NCBI GenBank assembly: GCA_030824255.1
Contig: JAVBYB010000035.1
Location: 1 to 14,623 of the forward strand
Direction: 5' to 3'
From: a bacterium
GTDB lineage: Bacteria; Pseudomonadota; Alphaproteobacteria; Caulobacterales; Hyphomonadaceae
DNA length: 14,623 nt
Of this stretch, positions 14,262-14,623 are shown in pieces. The first letter of the stretch is position 1, and the number at the start of each line of letters is the position of its first letter. A program made the translations under genes and the position numbers. Under the pieces are notes generated by a model. The model did not search any database, had not been told where the DNA came from, and saw nothing but the letters and a program-made list of their open reading frames with translations.

Positions 14262-14623
14262 ATGAACCGCCCCTTGATGGCCAGCGCGCTTGCCCTGGCG
14301 ACCGCCGCACTCACCAGTGGCTGTATCTTCAGTCCCGATTTCGCGGGCTCCGCGCCGCAGATTCCCCGCAGCCCGACGATCGCAAGCGAGCTTCGCGCAC
14401 CAACGCCGAACGCCCCTGCTTCGGTCGCATCTGTCGCGCCGCCATCCGTGGCGGCGGGGCGGACCGATTATTCCACCCCCGCCAACTGGCTGTGCAGGCC
14501 GGGGCTGTCGGGCAATCCGTGCGAGGTGAACATGGACGCCACGGTCGTGAAGGCGGATGGCTCCACGGAGCTTGAGACCTTTACCGGCAATCCCAACGCG
14601 CCGATCGACTGTTTCTATGTTTA
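14262..14623 (+). CDS. DUF3089-domain lipoprotein (3' part outside window)
   Basis: The first 120 codons of a lipoprotein gene, running off the window. MNRPLMASALALATAALTSGC is a signal with lipobox and Cys21. A Pro/Ala/Ser-rich linker (about 22-68) leads to TDYSTPANWLCRPG, then TGNPNAPIDCFYV, which matches the start of DUF3089, a family in the alpha/beta-hydrolase superfamily as I recall. Catalytic residues would lie further downstream and cannot be checked. GGGAGAG (14251-14257) is a good ribosome site and fixes the start. It lies 66 bases after the 3D pair in the same direction, so the three may share a transcript. Confidence 0.8.
   Translation, partial: MNRPLMASALALATAALTSGCIFSPDFAGSAPQIPRSPTIASELRAPTPNAPASVASVAPPSVAAGRTDYSTPANWLCRPGLSGNPCEVNMDATVVKADGSTELETFTGNPNAPIDCFYV

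Noticed and set aside
13538..14575. 345-codon plus-strand frame overlapping the second 3D gene and the DUF3089 gene
   Set aside because: Arg-rich translation in an alternative frame of two genes with recognisable domains.

Overview
The window is GC-rich, densely coding, ordinary-looking chromosomal DNA, most likely from an alphaproteobacterium. The clues are the protein families (a PA0148-type adenine deaminase, a DUF2793 tail-type protein, a DUF3089 lipoprotein), many short lipoprotein signals, and a leuC promoter whose -10 element GCTAGAAC fits the Caulobacter housekeeping consensus GCTANAWC as I remember it. A Caulobacterales or Hyphomonadaceae-like host is an inference; there is no rRNA or other phylogenetic marker. 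I see no tRNA, rRNA, CRISPR array, insertion sequence or integrase.

Layout. 1-623 (-): 5' part of an adenine deaminase gene, cut by the window edge. 705-2295 (+): a small lipoprotein and a class-I nitronate monooxygenase. 2384-3145 (+): a stand-alone formyltransferase, converging with a DUF2793 phage/GTA-tail-type gene (3149-4096, -) with only 3 bases between the stops. 4229-4828 (-): a second lipoprotein, divergent from a DgkA-type lipid kinase (4896-5261, +), which overlaps by ATGA a second nitronate-monooxygenase-like gene (5258-6193) with Phe in place of the usual active-site His. 6194-6455: the only clearly AT-rich stretch, with short repeats and palindromes. It leads a secreted protein of unknown function (6456-7529) that ends at a strong hairpin terminator. 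7628-9031: leuC without leuD. 9152-10831: a soluble hybrid histidine kinase with an N-terminal CBS-like pair. 10916-12131: a sulfotransferase-like protein starting at TTG, then a GFA/CENP-V zinc protein. 12239-14195: two tandem 3D-domain (double-psi barrel) envelope proteins. 14262 to the end: the start of a DUF3089 lipoprotein.

How the genes fit together. This is a string of short, mostly independent units rather than one pathway. The clearest couplings are dgkA with the second NMO-like gene (overlapping start and stop), the small lipoprotein with the first NMO, and the tandem 3D pair (a duplication with its three Asp and four Cys conserved). Several products are predicted for the envelope: three lipoproteins, a probable fourth (the second 3D protein), two secreted proteins and one inner-membrane kinase.

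I found no convincing new multi-gene system. The most interesting items are the unknown secreted protein with its AT-rich leader, the His-to-Phe NMO homologue coupled to the lipid kinase, the CBS-histidine kinase-receiver architecture, and the 3D pair with its ambiguous N-terminus.
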